Shown here: positions 12,201 to 26,200 of the stretch, one piece after another
Layout: each line of letters begins with the position of its first letter
Position numbering within the stretch: the stretch's first letter is position 1
NCBI GenBank assembly: GCA_949751835.1
Contig: CATKHK010000014.1
Span: 1 to 64,000 of the forward strand
Direction: 5' to 3'
Source of the DNA: Blepharisma japonicum
Lineage: Eukaryota > Ciliophora > Heterotrichea > Heterotrichida > Blepharismidae
Length of the DNA: 64,000 nt
Program-made: the position numbers and the translations under genes
The notes under the pieces: generated by a model
Databases searched by the model: none
Told to the model about the DNA's origin: nothing
The model's input: only the letters and a program-made list of their open reading frames with translations

Positions 12201-15200
12201 GTATTCTGGTTGCTTCAGCCTTTGCTTTTAGCTCCAGAGTTTTATTATAAATTGTGTTCTCAATACTTGTAAGTGTCTTTTTTCAATCAAAACCTTCGAC
12301 TTTTAGATTTTTCTCAAACTCAATAAGGCAATTATAATAAATTCGAATTTTAACAAATTCTTCATTTTTAATTTCTTCTTTTCTGATCAAAATCGAAGCA
12401 TCATCCACAATACGATTCATTCCTCTAGATATTGAATCAAAAGCAACTGTTTCTACGTTTTCAAAAACAGCAATTTGAGGGTTTAGATGATTTTTTATGC
12501 CCTCATAATTTTTTATTTGGTTTAATTTTTCTTGAATTTCTTTAGTACGATCTTCAAGTATTTTTTGGTGCTTTATTTCATCATCATTTATTTTCATGTT
12601 AAGAAAATAATCGTTTAATTCATCCAGTGTTTTGCTTAAATCATCTGAAAACTCAGAGTAACGTGGTAGTTTTTCGATTTTTAAATAGTCGATGCTGCGA
12701 TGATATTCTTGATATTGTGACAAATATTCTTTATATATTCTGAAAAACTCATCCCACTCACTAATTTTATTTAATGTTCTATTGCAGTTATGAGTATTTT
12801 TTGGCGGTTTAGACTCTAAATAACTTTTTTGGAGTCCTGTGTAAAAGTCTAATATACCTAGCAGCATCCTATCAATATCATTATTAAGCTCAAAAATATT
12901 TGAAATAGTCGTTTCCTTTTCGAAATTTACTTTAAATACCATGAAAATATTATAAACTTTGAAAGCCTCTATCAACTCTGCACTGTTATCTTTATGCTCA
13001 ACATTTTTGAGAGCCTTTAAAGCACTTTCAACAACTCCCTTAAGATTTTTTTGAACTTCTAAAAATATTCAATCACCGTTATCTATTATGTCATTTATTT
13101 TTCCTTTGAATTCCAAAATCCAAGCATTTTTAAAGGCTTTCTCTATTTCGCCGTTTTTCAGACAAAATTTTATCTCATCTTTCATATGCAATAAAACTTC
13201 TATTAATTTTGCTGCTAAATATTTGGCATCTGATGGTAACAGCTTATTTTTTGATTCGCGATACAATATACAAAGTTCTTTTATATTTTGCTCTTTTGCT
13301 AGTATATCGATTTTTTCTCTTATATATTTTTTTTGATCTTTATAATTTTTCATAATGTCATTAATCAAACTATTAGCTAAATTTTTAAAGTCATCCGGCA
13401 AAAAATCTAAAATTGATGAAACTTCTTTAGTAATCACCTTTTTTTCGTATTGATTTTTTAAAGCAATAGTGCTTCTTATACTATCAAATTTTTCAATAAT
13501 TATTTTTTTAACTTCACCAGGGGCGCTTTTATATTTTGGAAAATCTTTAGAAGCATCTTCAAATTCTTTCAAAATTAATCGGGGAGAGCATCCATTAAAT
13601 TCTTTGATTTTGCATTTTCTCATGAGTGAAATAATTGATTGTGGAAAATCATCAAGCTTTTGGGCTATTTTATTAATATTAGCTATTCAAAAATTTTGCC
13701 CAAAGAGTTTGTCTAAACTGCTTTTCAAAACTTGGATACTTTTCAATTTTACCTCAGCTTCATAATATTTATGAGAATTAATAGCACCTTCAATTGTATA
13801 TAAGAATTCCAAAATTTTATCAGTAAATATTTTTTTAGCTTCTTCCTCTTGGCTGATAAATAATTGCTCTATTTTCATATCTAATAATAAGCCATAAAGA
13901 TTTAATTCCTTAGCAGAGATAATTTCTTGAAAATTTGTAAGCATGATGCTTAGTTGGACACTGTCTAGCTTAGAATTGTTTATATTTAAGGCATTTTCTT
14001 TAAGATTTTTCAATAAATTTTCAATTTCACAATAAAATTTATCTTTAATTATATCTATAAACTGAGTAAATGCTGCTTTATCAAGTTTTCCTATCAATTG
14101 ATGTGTTTTATCAAAATTATGACTCTTAATAGATTGAATTATATTTTGGCATATTTCATCTTGCTTGGAATTCTGAATTATTTCATAGCGATTTGAAATT
14201 TCTAAAAAATTATCATTAACTTTGGCAAAATCATTAGTAATAGCTAACAGAGGAGTCATAGGTTTTAGCTCGTTATTTTCAACACAAATTCTAAGCTTTT
14301 CATCAAATATTGAGCATAAAGTATTAAGCTCTTTGCTATAATGGTCAAAGTGAGGCTCTAGATCTAAAAATTTGAAAAATGATTGGGATTTTGATTTTAA
14401 TAGTAATATTTCTTTGAAACTTAAAGAAAATTGAAGAGAATTTTGCTTTATGATGCTCAAGTCTCAGCTTCTGTGAATTGAAATATGCACCGAAATAGCG
14501 TTAAAGTATTTATTCGAAGAAATGATATGATTGTTATAGAATTGAGACAGCATGGGTATAATATTTGTATACAAAGGTTCGATAATTTCAGATAATTCTG
14601 GTATATTTTTGCATTCCTCAATATAATTATATGAATCTTCTATTCTATCAATATCAAATACATTCTTAACCAATTTTTGCTGAAAAATTTCAATAAAATT
14701 TTTCTTTTTGCTAATTTCTAAGTCTATTTCTTCAATGCTCTCAACATTATATATTTCAAGCAATTCTTCGCATTTTTTAGCTTCCTTTTCTTCTTCATAT
14801 TGTGAATACTTAAGCCGAGCACTTATTAATTTGTCTAATTCATTATTTTCCTCTGCAATATCTTCCAATTCAGGGTTAAACTCTCTTTTTATTAATTTTA
14901 GTGCTTCTTCAACCCTTTCTTTGAATTTTATTCATATATTTTTGTCATAAACCTCCAACGAAGGAATAAATGCTTTTAATTGCAAAATAGGATCCAATTT
15001 TTTGACAATATTGTATCCTTTAGATATATTGGCAGAATAATTGATTCCTAAATTAATTTCTTTCAAATCAAATAATAATTTGTTAACGTAATTTTTTATT
15101 TCTTTTTCTATTCCTGAGAGCTCATTGCTGTAAACCCCTTCTCTAAATTTTTCAATTCATTTTCCTGACTCAAGCCAAGAAAAGCAATTAAGCAAATTAT

Positions 15201-17733
15201 TAATGTCAGTGGAGTCTGGAGAAATGATAAAGGCTTTGACAATTTCTCTTGCTTCTTTTTTGAAATAGCTTATCTTATTTATAAGAGAATTTAAAGTTTC
15301 TTGATAAGAAGCAGCAATTAAATATTCGATGTCAGGAATTTCCATCAAGAAACTGAATTCATCAAATTTTGTTTCAATTTCAGCTACGTTAAATGTGGAT
15401 TCATTATTGATAAACTGCATCACATCATTTTTTATATTTTCAAAGTATTGATGATACACAGTAATAATTGTTTGTAGAAGGGCTTTTATATCTGCTTGGG
15501 GTATTAGGGAATTTAAAGTTTGAGTATCAATAGCTGATTTAATAAGAGATATGCTTTTTTGAAGAATTTCTATATCATTTTTTTCAAAGTATCCTTTATT
15601 TATTAAAGAAACTGATTTATCTCTTCACTCTGTTAAATTCGAATAAAAAATCCTTAAAAGGAGGAGATGCTTTTCTTCTAAAGCTTCTAAATTTAAATGA
15701 TCCACAATAATTTCTAAATATTTCTTTGATTGCAATAAGGTACTTGCAAATCTATCGAAATTATTATCGTTTAAAAATGACTCAGCAGAAAACAATAAAT
15801 TTTCAATGAGATTTATATAATCTTTGCAAATGCTCTGATAATATGGAGCTACATCGTTAAATGTTTTACTCAAAATTTTTGCATTATCTAATTGAGCTTT
15901 CAAAATATAAGAATCAGTAGTTTCAGATTTTAAGTTGAGATGAGCCAGGCTCAGTTTTGAGACAATATTGGTTATCATTGCTTCTGATTTGACAGTTTCG
16001 CCTCTTAAATGACTTTCCCTGATTTCTTCTGATATTTTTAGAGCGCTATAAACTCCCTTATATAATTTTATATTATCTTCATCCAAAGATCCATGCTTCT
16101 CAAGGAAGCTGTTAAATTGGACAATTGTATCATTATAAACATTATTAGTTTTTTTGATCACTGATTCCACAGAGCCATTATATTGTGTCTCAAATTGGTT
16201 AAATAGGGTTGCTAAATACTTAAGATCGTCCAGTTTATATTTTATGATTTCATAGCTCATTGAATTCAAAGCTTTTTCAATATCTTTTGAATAAATTAAT
16301 ATTTGATTTTTTATAGCTAGCCGAGAATCTTCAGTTATAAAAGTCTCAAACGCATATTTTGGGTCTAATATTGGCTCTCTTTCCATTATTTTTCTAATAA
16401 GCTCTTGAGGATTATCCTTTAATGGATTTATAGTTATGGCTCCATTTTTTGTTTTATTTTTCATATCATTTAAAATATGAAGAAATGCTTCATCTGGATC
16501 TTCAATTATTCCTAAAGCATTTTTTATCAATGCATGCATATTTGCAGCGTCTTTCTTTTTGTACTTTGTAAACACATAGGTAAACGAATTGCTATATTTA
16601 CTGATATTAGGAACAAGTTTAGTCAATGCATGAGCAATTTTCTTGACTCCTTCAAATCTGTCGCCTTCAGTTTTGGAGCTTAATAGAATTAATGGTCTTA
16701 CACTCCGGCATTTTTTAACATACTCAACAATGCTGATTGTATTTGCTATATCAACCTCTGCACCACTTGTATCCAGTAGTCCAGGGGTATCGCACATATA
16801 AATTGTCTCTTCGGTGTCTTTTATTTTTATTGGCACCATAGCGATGTATCTAGTTTCTGATTGAGCCTGAGATGATATTATGGTATTTTTTAAGACAGGA
16901 TTTTTTACGGCAATAGCTTTGATATGCATCACACCATTTTCCAAAATTCTCTCTAATTTAGATTCGCATAAAAAGTGAGTTGTTGTTGACTTTCCTGCGC
17001 CTGTTACTCCAATCAGCAAAATAATGTCTTTATTTTCTAAGTTTTCAGAGAATTGAGTTGATTTGCTAATTAATCGGGAAAGTTCCTTTATATTAATTGG
17101 GCGAATATGCTCTTTAAGAATTTTTTCTGTATCTTTAATCAAAATTTCCCAATTTTGATTTTCAAAGTTTTCTTTAAAGCTATGAATAAGTTTTCTTGGC
17201 AAAATTTCTTGCCTATTTTGATTTAAAAATTCAATGAAATTTCTGAATTCTTGAAAAATGTCTATTTGCCCAATCCTTGTGTGAATGTCTAGTGCAGCAT
17301 CAAAATCATAGCTTTTGTAATATGCATAGCACAAAATGCTTGTAAGAAATCTTTCAACACAATAGGGGTAAGATGAAATATCGCTTAAAATCCCTTCAAT
17401 GAAGTCTAATTGTTTTTTATTTTCAACTTCCTTCATATCTAAAATTATCATAGACTTCAAAGTAGTTTGCTTATAAATAGCATTCAGTTTTTCCAAATCC
17501 TCGAGAAGTTTTTCTTCTTTTTTAGCTTTGTCTAGTTTTTTGAATTTTAGAAAGAATGAAATCTTTTCTTTTGTATCGTTTATTAATTCTTCTAATTGTT
17601 CTGGATTTTCAATGCGATATTTGTTCAATCCTCGCTCCAGCTCTTCTTCTAAATTTTCTTCTTCCAAATAACCTTCATCATTATTATTTTTTTGGGCCTT
17701 TTTTGCTAATTCTATTTCTTCATGTAACTGCAT
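9223..17733 (-). CDS. Giant-family copy B: GTPase / SecA-like ATPase / vWA protein, N-terminally shortened
   Basis: A single open frame with TGA = Trp, ending in TAA at 9223-9225. The first in-frame ATG is at 17731-17733 and an in-frame stop lies upstream at 17770-17772, giving 2836 aa. The GTPase P-loop GVTGAGKS is at about 242-249, with DTPG about 73 residues later. The SecA-type motor has TGEGKS (about 2075-2080), DEVD (about 2176-2179), a VTGT block, YGRGIDF and GRSARQG (about 2502-2508). The vWA domain has MIDAS DATGSMS (about 2614-2620), a GGQGNEA loop and LIGDRPP near the C terminus. Compared with copy C it lacks the C2-like domain and most of the first helical repeat; homology stops at about 17748, where the Sel1-flank sequence begins. 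It is thus a 5'-truncated but otherwise uninterrupted copy, and whether it is expressed is open. Confidence 0.8.
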
Positions 17734-17914
17734 TAATGATTTTGTCACATCAATGCATTGATAAAGAATTTATGTTTTAAAAGTGTAGTTTTTAATAAAT
17801 CAGAATAATTGCCATATTTATTAAAACTTTGGTCAACATCTACCATTTAATTAATTTTAAAACTTTAGTCAAATTTTTCAATTATATATTAAGGATGATA
17901 AAGTCTAAAAATAA

Positions 17915-18351
17915 ATGAAATAATTTTTAATGTCTATAAATTTCCTCAAACTTTTTTCAAAATCTCTCTTCTCTGAGTCTATCAAAGCCATTCTTTAAAG
18001 AAAATTTTATTTTATAAAAGCAGAGGAGCCTTATCATCCAAGACAGTCTCTTATGATAAAATAAGCGAAATTATTGCTTGGGACTTTATTATTTGTATAG
18101 AGAAAGTGGCAGAGATTTGAACTTGGCAAAGGCAAAGGAGCTTCAATGAAACTGCTGAAATGGTTTGCACGGAATCATGCACAGCATTAGAGTTTTTTTA
18201 TGTAGAAGAATTTTATGGGTATAGAGATAAAGATATACGAATTGGCTATTTATAAAAATAACAGGATTGAGAAATAAAAAGTGAAGAAAGAGCTGAAAGG
18301 GCTGGAAAATTATCACTAATTTAAATATTTAAGCTTTGCTTTGATAGCTAA
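17915..18351 (+). pseudogene. Dead Sel1-repeat gene (unit 1)
   Basis: This aligns along its length with the intact Sel1-repeat gene at 30875-31396: matching starts, 'LMIK' then a TAA where the intact copy has a sense codon, and a shared ending 'CFDS'. Missing bases (for example in the 'KELLLEAAEMGC' region) shift the frame more than once. It is the decayed counterpart in the first cassette. Confidence 0.8.
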
Positions 18352-18437
18352 TACTTGCTTCTACTAGACTTTGTAAATATTTTTATCATTTTAAATTCAT
18401 TTATGATTCTATAATTATTAATTTATTTATAAAATTA

Positions 18438-18893
18438 TTAAAGAGCATACTTAATTGTAGCCTCTTTCACACAAGAGTTATATTTCTCTTCATTTTCCTC
18501 ATAAAATCGTTGCATTTCTTTATTCGCTGCTAATTTCCATTTTGGCAGTTTTAAAAGTTCGATTATTCATATAAGTCCATCTTCTATATCCTTTTTGATT
18601 TCGTTGGGCATTTCTATCAGAATTTTTCCGTCCTCGTTTATATTTGGGTGCATGATTTTTGTAAGGAATTGGAATTTGTAATTATAAAAAGTATTTAATA
18701 GGGAAATTGAGATATAGAATATTCCACCTTCATATGGAGTTTCAGGAGGTCCTGCAACCCCTGCAAGAAAAATCTGTTGCCATTTGCGGTTATCGTTAGA
18801 AGCTGTTTTAAAGGCAAATATATCTGGCCTATGGTTTTCTGCTATTTTTCTAATTGACCTCGAAGCTTGAGAACGATTATCATATCTATACAT
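18438..18893 (-). CDS. E2-like (UBC-fold) protein without catalytic cysteine, unit 1
   Basis: ATG at 18891-18893 to TAA at 18438-18440, 151 aa. It carries the ubiquitin-conjugating fold signature: GPPETPYEGGIFYI, then F-x-TKI-x-HPNIN-x-DGKI. In active E2 enzymes the HPN motif is followed by ICLD, whose Cys carries ubiquitin; here the equivalent reads ILIE, so no thioester can form. It should be a UEV/RWD-like binding or scaffold protein rather than an enzyme. The C-terminal helices (about 105-151) end in KYAL, like E2 C-termini. It is nearly identical in length to the copy at 31479-31934 and is convergent with the dead Sel1 gene. Partners are unknown. Confidence 0.8.
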
Positions 18894-19349
18894 AAGTATA
18901 ATAATAGATTGCTCTATGTTAATGATCAGGATATTTTATATATTTTTCAACAATCTTTAAATAAGTAGAGAACATTTTGCATGCGTGATGCAACTCCTAC
19001 ATGACGTGATACTCAAGATGGACACTGCAGTGAAGCGGTTAAACATGAATATATTTAGATTGTATCTTGGAGGATTCATCCTTAGATTGCAAGTGATCTT
19101 AGGTTCCACAGTGCAAACAAAAAAAGATTACTGAGTAATTATTAAAGAGCCCTTAAGAGTTTGGATGACGCCGGGCGTTGTATAATTTAATAGAATAGAA
19201 TAGCATTAAAGCTAGGCATATATATTTCTTAGATATATGTGACCTAAAGCTCTTGAAAATTAAAAATGATTGAAACAAACTGATAGAATAAAATATTTTA
19301 TTGATTATAAGGGAACAATAATTTTTAAATAAATTGAGTAAATTTATAA
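18894..19349. other. Intergenic between cassette units
   Basis: No gene seen. From about 19200 it repeats the 3' flank of the giant genes ('AAAATATTTTATTGATTA', also at about 9160 and 20225), so this is a third copy of that 3' end. The part from 18960 to 19190 is unique within the window and has no open frame of note. Confidence 0.5.
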
Positions 19350-19485
19350 TTAATTATATGAGCGATGATACATTTCTTTATAAAGCTTTACAGCATCTTC
19401 TCCAGCAGACATTCTTAAAACCTCTTGTGATACCAAATCAGTAATTCTATCAGCCCTGAGCCTAAATTAATATCTAGAAACCCAC
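19350..19485 (-). pseudogene. C-terminal tail fragment of a giant-family gene
   Basis: The minus strand matches the last ~45 codons of copies B and C ('LRKSAGEDAVKLY' region, then YPRSY-like end and TAA) with base changes and a one-base deletion near 19456. Homology stops at about 19485, where sequence matching the flank at 8399 begins. This marks the junction between the tandem units. Confidence 0.75.
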
Positions 19486-20278
19486 ATGGATTAAGAAATA
19501 CTTTATCTACCTTTATGGCTTCTTATAGAATCAGCTCTTTATTTCTCTTCCAATTTTTATTGCCATCAATTGTTTGTGATCTGTCAAACAGCTTTAAAAT
19601 TTAATACAACAGAATTGGCTTGTCAAATTCTACTTGGCATAGCAAAAAGATTCAAATCGTAAAAATATAGTTCAAAAATCAAAGTTATCAATTAAATTAA
19701 GCTCAGTTCACAAATGATATTTATATGATGAAGTATAATTAAAAAAATCTTGATATGAAGAAGAAGCATTATCTATTGCCTGTTCTCCTTACAAAATTCA
19801 TAGAAATACTGAAGCATCAATTATATAAAATATCTACGTTATACTTTGCTAATAATGCAATCTCTTCAAATTTTTATTAAGTTCTATTGCTGAACTTATA
19901 GCCCATTTGGCAAAGAATTATTATTTTATTTTAAAATATGTTAGAAAGGATATTAATTGTTGGAATGTTTCTGAGATGATAGTAGAAAAATTTTTATGAT
20001 CTTTTATTGTGATAAAGGCTCAATAATTAACTAATTTAAAAACTGTTAATATAGGATATAAAAGGCGAAGACAAACTAAATAGAGCTGTAAATTTATTCA
20101 AAATTAAAATATTTAATATATTTTTGATAGCTAATACTTATTGCTAGATCACACAAAGTAAGCAATATTTATTTCTTAGAATATATGGCTTAGAGTTCTC
20201 AAAATGAAAATTGATTGAAATAAAATATTTTATTGATTATAATGAATAATAATTTTATAAAATAAAGTAAGTTTATAA

Positions 20279-23200
20279 TTAAGTATATGAGCGAGGATAC
20301 ATTTCTTGATAAAGCTTTACAGCATCTTCTCCAGCAGACTTTCTTAAAACCTCTTGTGATACCAAATCAGTAAGTCTATCAGCCCCTGAACTTGAATTAA
20401 TATCTAAAAACCCACTTTGGCCTTTTGTTAATCTTGAAATCTCTTCAAATTTCACTTGAGCAGAGTTATTGACATAAAAGGCATTTATTGGGATTTTTTT
20501 AACTATAATTTTTGCCAATTCTCTTTCATAATACTCGACACTGCTAAATTTCGAGCTATTTCAATAAGATGATCGTGCACCTCGCTTAGAAGCAATGTTC
20601 TCAATAGTATTTGGAGGTTTGTCGCCAATTAAAATTACTTGCGAAATTCTATCATTTTGTGAAATCTTATTTATATGCCATAATCCAACTTCTATTGCTT
20701 CATTTCCTTGACCACCTTCAGATTTCACATTCTCCATAAAGCTTTCCAGAATATCAGGCTTGTTTGTTCATGGGGAAACTTGTAGTATTTTATCTTCGTT
20801 TGAGCTATAGTTTCTATAAACGCAGTATTGAAGCTGAAAACACTCAGAACTTACCCCCTTCTTTGATAAAACTGCACATACTCTTGAAAACATAACTTTT
20901 ACAGTATTTTTGGCGTTTTGCAACAAGTGTGACATAGACCCTGTTGCATCCATTAAAACAATTGTTTTTGAGTTCCCAATATCAATGCTGAGTCCTTTGT
21001 TAAGTTCATGCAGAAACCCTTTAGCTCTTGGCATATCATCATTCTGAAGAAAACTCTGAAATTCAACTGAGCTATCATGCAGAGCTTTAGATTGTTTAAC
21101 ATGACCAGATTCATTGCTATTCTTTATTTGATTATATTTATTTCTTTTTTCATTTAAACCATTATAAATCGTACCATTATTTTTCATATTTTCAATATCA
21201 TTTTTTGAAGCCAAAAATTTTTCTAGCTCACTATCTAAAAGGACCATGCTGAATGATCCTTCTTGGCCTTGCCTTGCAGATCTTCCCATAATTTGTGTTT
21301 CTTCTGATATATTTTCTGAAAAAAATACTTGGATTGCATGCACTCCTCCATTGGTCTCAATTTCATGATTTTGACATTTAAAATCAATTCCTCTACCATA
21401 AGCTCTTGTTAATAATGATACCGTATTAGGAACTGTTGCTTTTTTAATCATCATACCCCTGTCTTCTGCACTCAAGCTTTCTGTCATGAGCTGAATTTCA
21501 TAATCAGTGTTCTTTAGATTTGAATTGTTATAAAAATCCATTAATTTTGTTTCTTCTTCGAAAAATACCAATACAGCTCTTTTGCAACCTGCTTTTTTGC
21601 CTGTCATTTGACTATTTATTTCGGACATTATCTTCATATTATAATTATCTTTATTTTCTACATAAATATCCAAATTTTTTCTAAAAATCCGGTTGCTTTC
21701 CCCAAATACTGATGGCATATAAGTGTTTAATTTTATATTGTATTCATTCTCTATAATATTTTTTTCATAATCACCCAAAGTCTCTAAAGTTCCAGTGACT
21801 CCCATAATGTAATTGAATTTGTGGGGAATTTCTGCAAATGAAAACATTCCGCATTTAATTCCAATAAAAATATTTTCTTCTAAACTTTCTTGAGAGATAT
21901 TTCCCTTTTCATTCTCATAATAGTATGCAAATAATGTATTATATCCGTAGACTATATTAAATGAAACCCCATCGTTCTCTTTGTAGCAAATTTTATCGCG
22001 CTGAACTATATAATCATGTGACTCAAACTGTCTGACATGATTTATCATATCTTTAACAGCCTCTTCAATGAGAAATTCGAATCCTGGAAACTGCAAACTG
22101 CAGAGCTTATATTCAGGCGCATTTCAAATATCCATCAGTTGAGGTGCTTTTCTTATTTTCCATACATAATCCGTTAGTTTATTTATTGTATCATGCTTCA
22201 GCTTAGCAAGAGGCCTATATATATTCCCATAGAAAGTTTTTGTGAAAAATACATCTACCTCATCTATCAAAAGAATTTTGGGTCTTTCCTCAGCTCCATC
22301 ATATACCCCTGGACATCTTCCAAACTTTATGAAATCTAAAACGATTGTTCTGATGTCGCCTTTAGAATTTATTTCATCTTCGCAGAGCTTGTTAAAAGTC
22401 CCATATTTTATATATGAGCAAACATTTAAGGCTGTGTATAATGGTTGAAAATCTTGAAAATCTCTATTGCTTAGGTGCTCACTATAGCAGGCGCAGTTCA
22501 CACTAAATCCTAACAGAGCGAGCATGGAGCACAAAAATGCTAATGTGATGGATTTTCCTTCACCTGTTAGGATTTGGACTAAGTTATTTTTAGATTTGGT
22601 GTTCTCTTCATAGCCAATGCCAATCATACGAAATATTGATAGAACCTGTATTGTATGTGGAGTGACCATATTAATTTCTTGATCTTCGTCATTTACATCT
22701 TGATTATATTTTTTAATATTCAAAAGTACCCATAGCATTGCTATATGAGCTAAAAGCTCAGGGATAAAATCTTTAATCAGATTAATATCTGGGTTTAAAG
22801 AGGTTATGGCATGATTTTTGGATTCTATTTCAGTTTGGCTTAATATTTGAGAGATTGCACTATCCACACCTTCATTACTTGTAATTCTTCAGTATATTCT
22901 GTGAAGCTCACCAAAATGTTCATAATACTCATTATATTTATCCTCTAGCTCATTTTTATTTAAATTTGTACCTTTTATGTGATCGAGTGCATAATCTAAT
23001 TTATGCTCTTGGGTTTTTTTTACTCACATTCTTTGCATTACTCCCTCAAAGAATTTATGCTCGGTTACTATATAAATTCCTAGTCCGCTTGGATGCTTTT
23101 CTAGCTCCTCCGATATTGCTACAGCTAAGGCTTTGTTTTTCTTTCGAAAGGTTTCTAAAAAGGCATCCATTATTTTATCTAGGCTTTCTTTTAGTAAAGG

Positions 23201-26200
23201 AAAATTAATTGAAATGCTCTTCATTTTTATCATAGGCTCAACAATTTCTCCTACTTGAGTTCCAGCTTCAGCTTTTTCTCTTAATTCTGTAGTTTTGCTG
23301 TAAATTTTGGCTTCAATTCCTCTGAGAGTCTTTTTCCAATCGAAACCTTTGATTTTCAGATTTTTCTCAAACATAACCAAACAGTTATAATAAATTCTGA
23401 TTTCGTTGAATTCTTCTTCCCTAATTTCTTCTTTGTTTATTAAATGTGAAGCATCCTCCACAATCCTATCCATTTCTCTGGATATAGAATCAATTGCCCC
23501 TGATTCTATTTTTTCAAAATTAGCAATCTGAGGATTAATATGATTTTTTATGTCTTCAAAATTTTTTATTTGGTTAAATCTGTCTTGAATCTCATTAGCA
23601 CGGTCTTCAAGAAGCTTTTGGTGCTTTATTTCATCATTTTGAATTTTTATATTAATAAAGTAATTATTTAATTGGCGCAAGATTTCACTTAAGTCGTCTA
23701 CAAGCTCAGAATAGCGCGGTATATTTTTAATTTTTTTGTAGTCCATGTAGACGTGGTAATTTTCGTATTGTGATAAATATTCTTTAAAAATTCTAAAAAG
23801 CTCATCCCACTCTTTTATTTTGTTTAAAATTTTATTGCAATTATGAACATTATTCGGAGGCCTATACTCTAAATAGCTTTTGTTGAGATTTAGATAAAAT
23901 TCAGAAATACCAACTAGCATGGTTTCAATATTATTGCTAATATTAAATATATTTGAAACTCCTTTCTCTATTTCAAATTTTATTTTAAAATTCATAAAAA
24001 TGGTATAAAATTTGAATGCTTCAACCAGTTCAGAACTTTCGTCCTTATGATCAATATTTAGTAGAGAGTTCAAAGCAAATTCAATAGTTTTCTTAAGACT
24101 CTGCTCAATATTTGATAATATTCAGTCACTGTCATTAATTATGTCCTTTATTTTATCTTTAAACTCCAAAACCCAAGCATTTTGAAAAGTTTTCTCTCAT
24201 TCGCGCTGATAAATGCCAAGATTTATTTCATCTTTATAAGTTAATAAAATTTCTCTTAATTTCGTTTCTATATCATAAGATTCTCATACAGATAACTGAT
24301 TGATAGGTTTGCGATGCATTGCACATAACTCTTTTATATTTCGTTCTTTTGCTAAAATGCAGATTTTTTCTCTTGTATATTTTTTTTGCTCTTTATAATC
24401 TTTCTTAATATCATCAATTAAAATGATCGCTAAATTTTTAAAATCATTCGGCAAAAATTCTAAAACCGAAGAAATGTCAGTAATAATTAATTTTTTTTCT
24501 TTAGGGGATTTTTCTGGTATAGCACGCTTAATGGCGTCGAATTTTTCATAAATTATATTTTTAATTTGGTTAGGGCTGTCTTTATATTTTGGAAAATCTT
24601 TTGATGCATCTTCAAATTCTTGCAAAATCAAGCGAGGATGATAATCTTTATAATCTTTAATTTTCGATGATCTCATATTATGAAGTATGGCGCGTGGCAC
24701 TTCTTCAAGTTTCTTTTGAGTTTTATAGGCATGCTTATCCCAAAATTGCAATCCAAAGATCTTAATTATGTTGCTTTTCAGTTCTTGGGCATTTTTCATT
24801 TTGACCTCAGCTTCATAATATTTGTGAGAATTAATGGCGTTTTCAATTGAATATATAAATTCAATAATTTTATCCATGAATATGTTTTTAATTTCTCTCT
24901 CCTGATCGATGAATAATCTCGCAACTTCTCCGTCAAGCAAGCTATAAAAATTATAAATCTTTAGAGGAGCGATTTTTTGGAAATTTGAACATATAGCATT
25001 TACTTGGGAATGGTCTAACTTAGAATTGGTTATATTTGAACAACTATCTGTAAGATCTTTCAATAAACTTTCAATTTGACAGTAAAATTTCTCTTTAATT
25101 ATATCTATACTTTGCCTATAAACTGTTTCATCAAGCATTGCTATTAGCTGATTTGATTTTTCAAAGTTGTGACTCTCAATTGATTCGATAATGCTTTGGC
25201 ATGTTTGATCTTGCTTTAAATTTTGAATTTTTCCATAATTAACTGAAATTTCTGCAAAATTATCATTAACTTTGGCAAAGTCATTAGCAATAGCTAATAG
25301 CAAAGACAATGTTTTTAATTCGTTTTTCTCATCACAAATTCTAAGCTTTTCATTGAAAATTGCACTTAAATTATTGAGCTCATTGGTATAGTAATCAAAA
25401 TGTGGCTGATATTCTAAAGATTTAAAAAATGATTGAGATTTTGCATTCAATAATAAAATTTCTTTAAAACTCAAAGAAAATTGATGAGAATTTTTCTTTA
25501 TAATATTTATGTCCCAATTCCTGCGATTAGATATTTGGTTAAAGATAGCATCAAAGCATTTTTTTAAAGAAATAAGATGATTATTGTAGAATTGAGATAA
25601 TAAGGAGTATATATTTGAAGAAAAAGGCTCAATAATTTCAGAAAATTCAGGTATAGCTCTGCACTCCATAATATAGTTATATGAATTTTCAATTTTATCG
25701 ATATCGAATATATTCTTCTTTAATTTTTTACTGAAAATTTCAATAAAATTTTGAATTTTGATTATTTCTGTATTAATTTCTTCAATACTTTCCAATCCAT
25801 ATATTTCAAGGATTTCTTCTTTCCTTTCTTCTCCATAATGTGGATACTCATTCCTAATACTCATTAATCTTTTTAAATCATTATTTTCCTTTTCAATATC
25901 TTGCAATTCTGGGTTAAACTCTCTTTTTATGAGCTTCAGTGTTTCCTCAACTCTTTCTCTAAAAATTATTCAAATATCTTTATTATAATTTTCCAATGAT
26001 GGAATAAATTCTTTCAATTGAAGAATTGGATACAATTTTTGAATGATATTATATCCTTGAGATACATTAAAAGGACAGCTAATTCCTAAATCAATTTCTT
26101 TTAATTTAAATAAAAGCTTGTCAATATAATTTTTTATTTCTTTTTCTATTCCTGAGATTTCATTACTGTAAATTCCTTCTCTTAATTTTTCGACTCATTT

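Larger units (their letters stand above)
8384..18900. repeat. Tandem segmental duplication, unit 1
   Basis: This block and 19486-31975 share the same order: a ~830 bp 3' flank, a giant gene (copy B / copy C), a Sel1-repeat gene on plus, and an E2-like gene on minus. Flank similarity is visible by eye, for example 'GATGAAGTATAATTAA' at about 8650 and 19730. Copy B's 5' end and the ~1.4 kb found at 29405-30720 are missing from this unit, so it has a deletion at about 17750. Confidence 0.8.
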
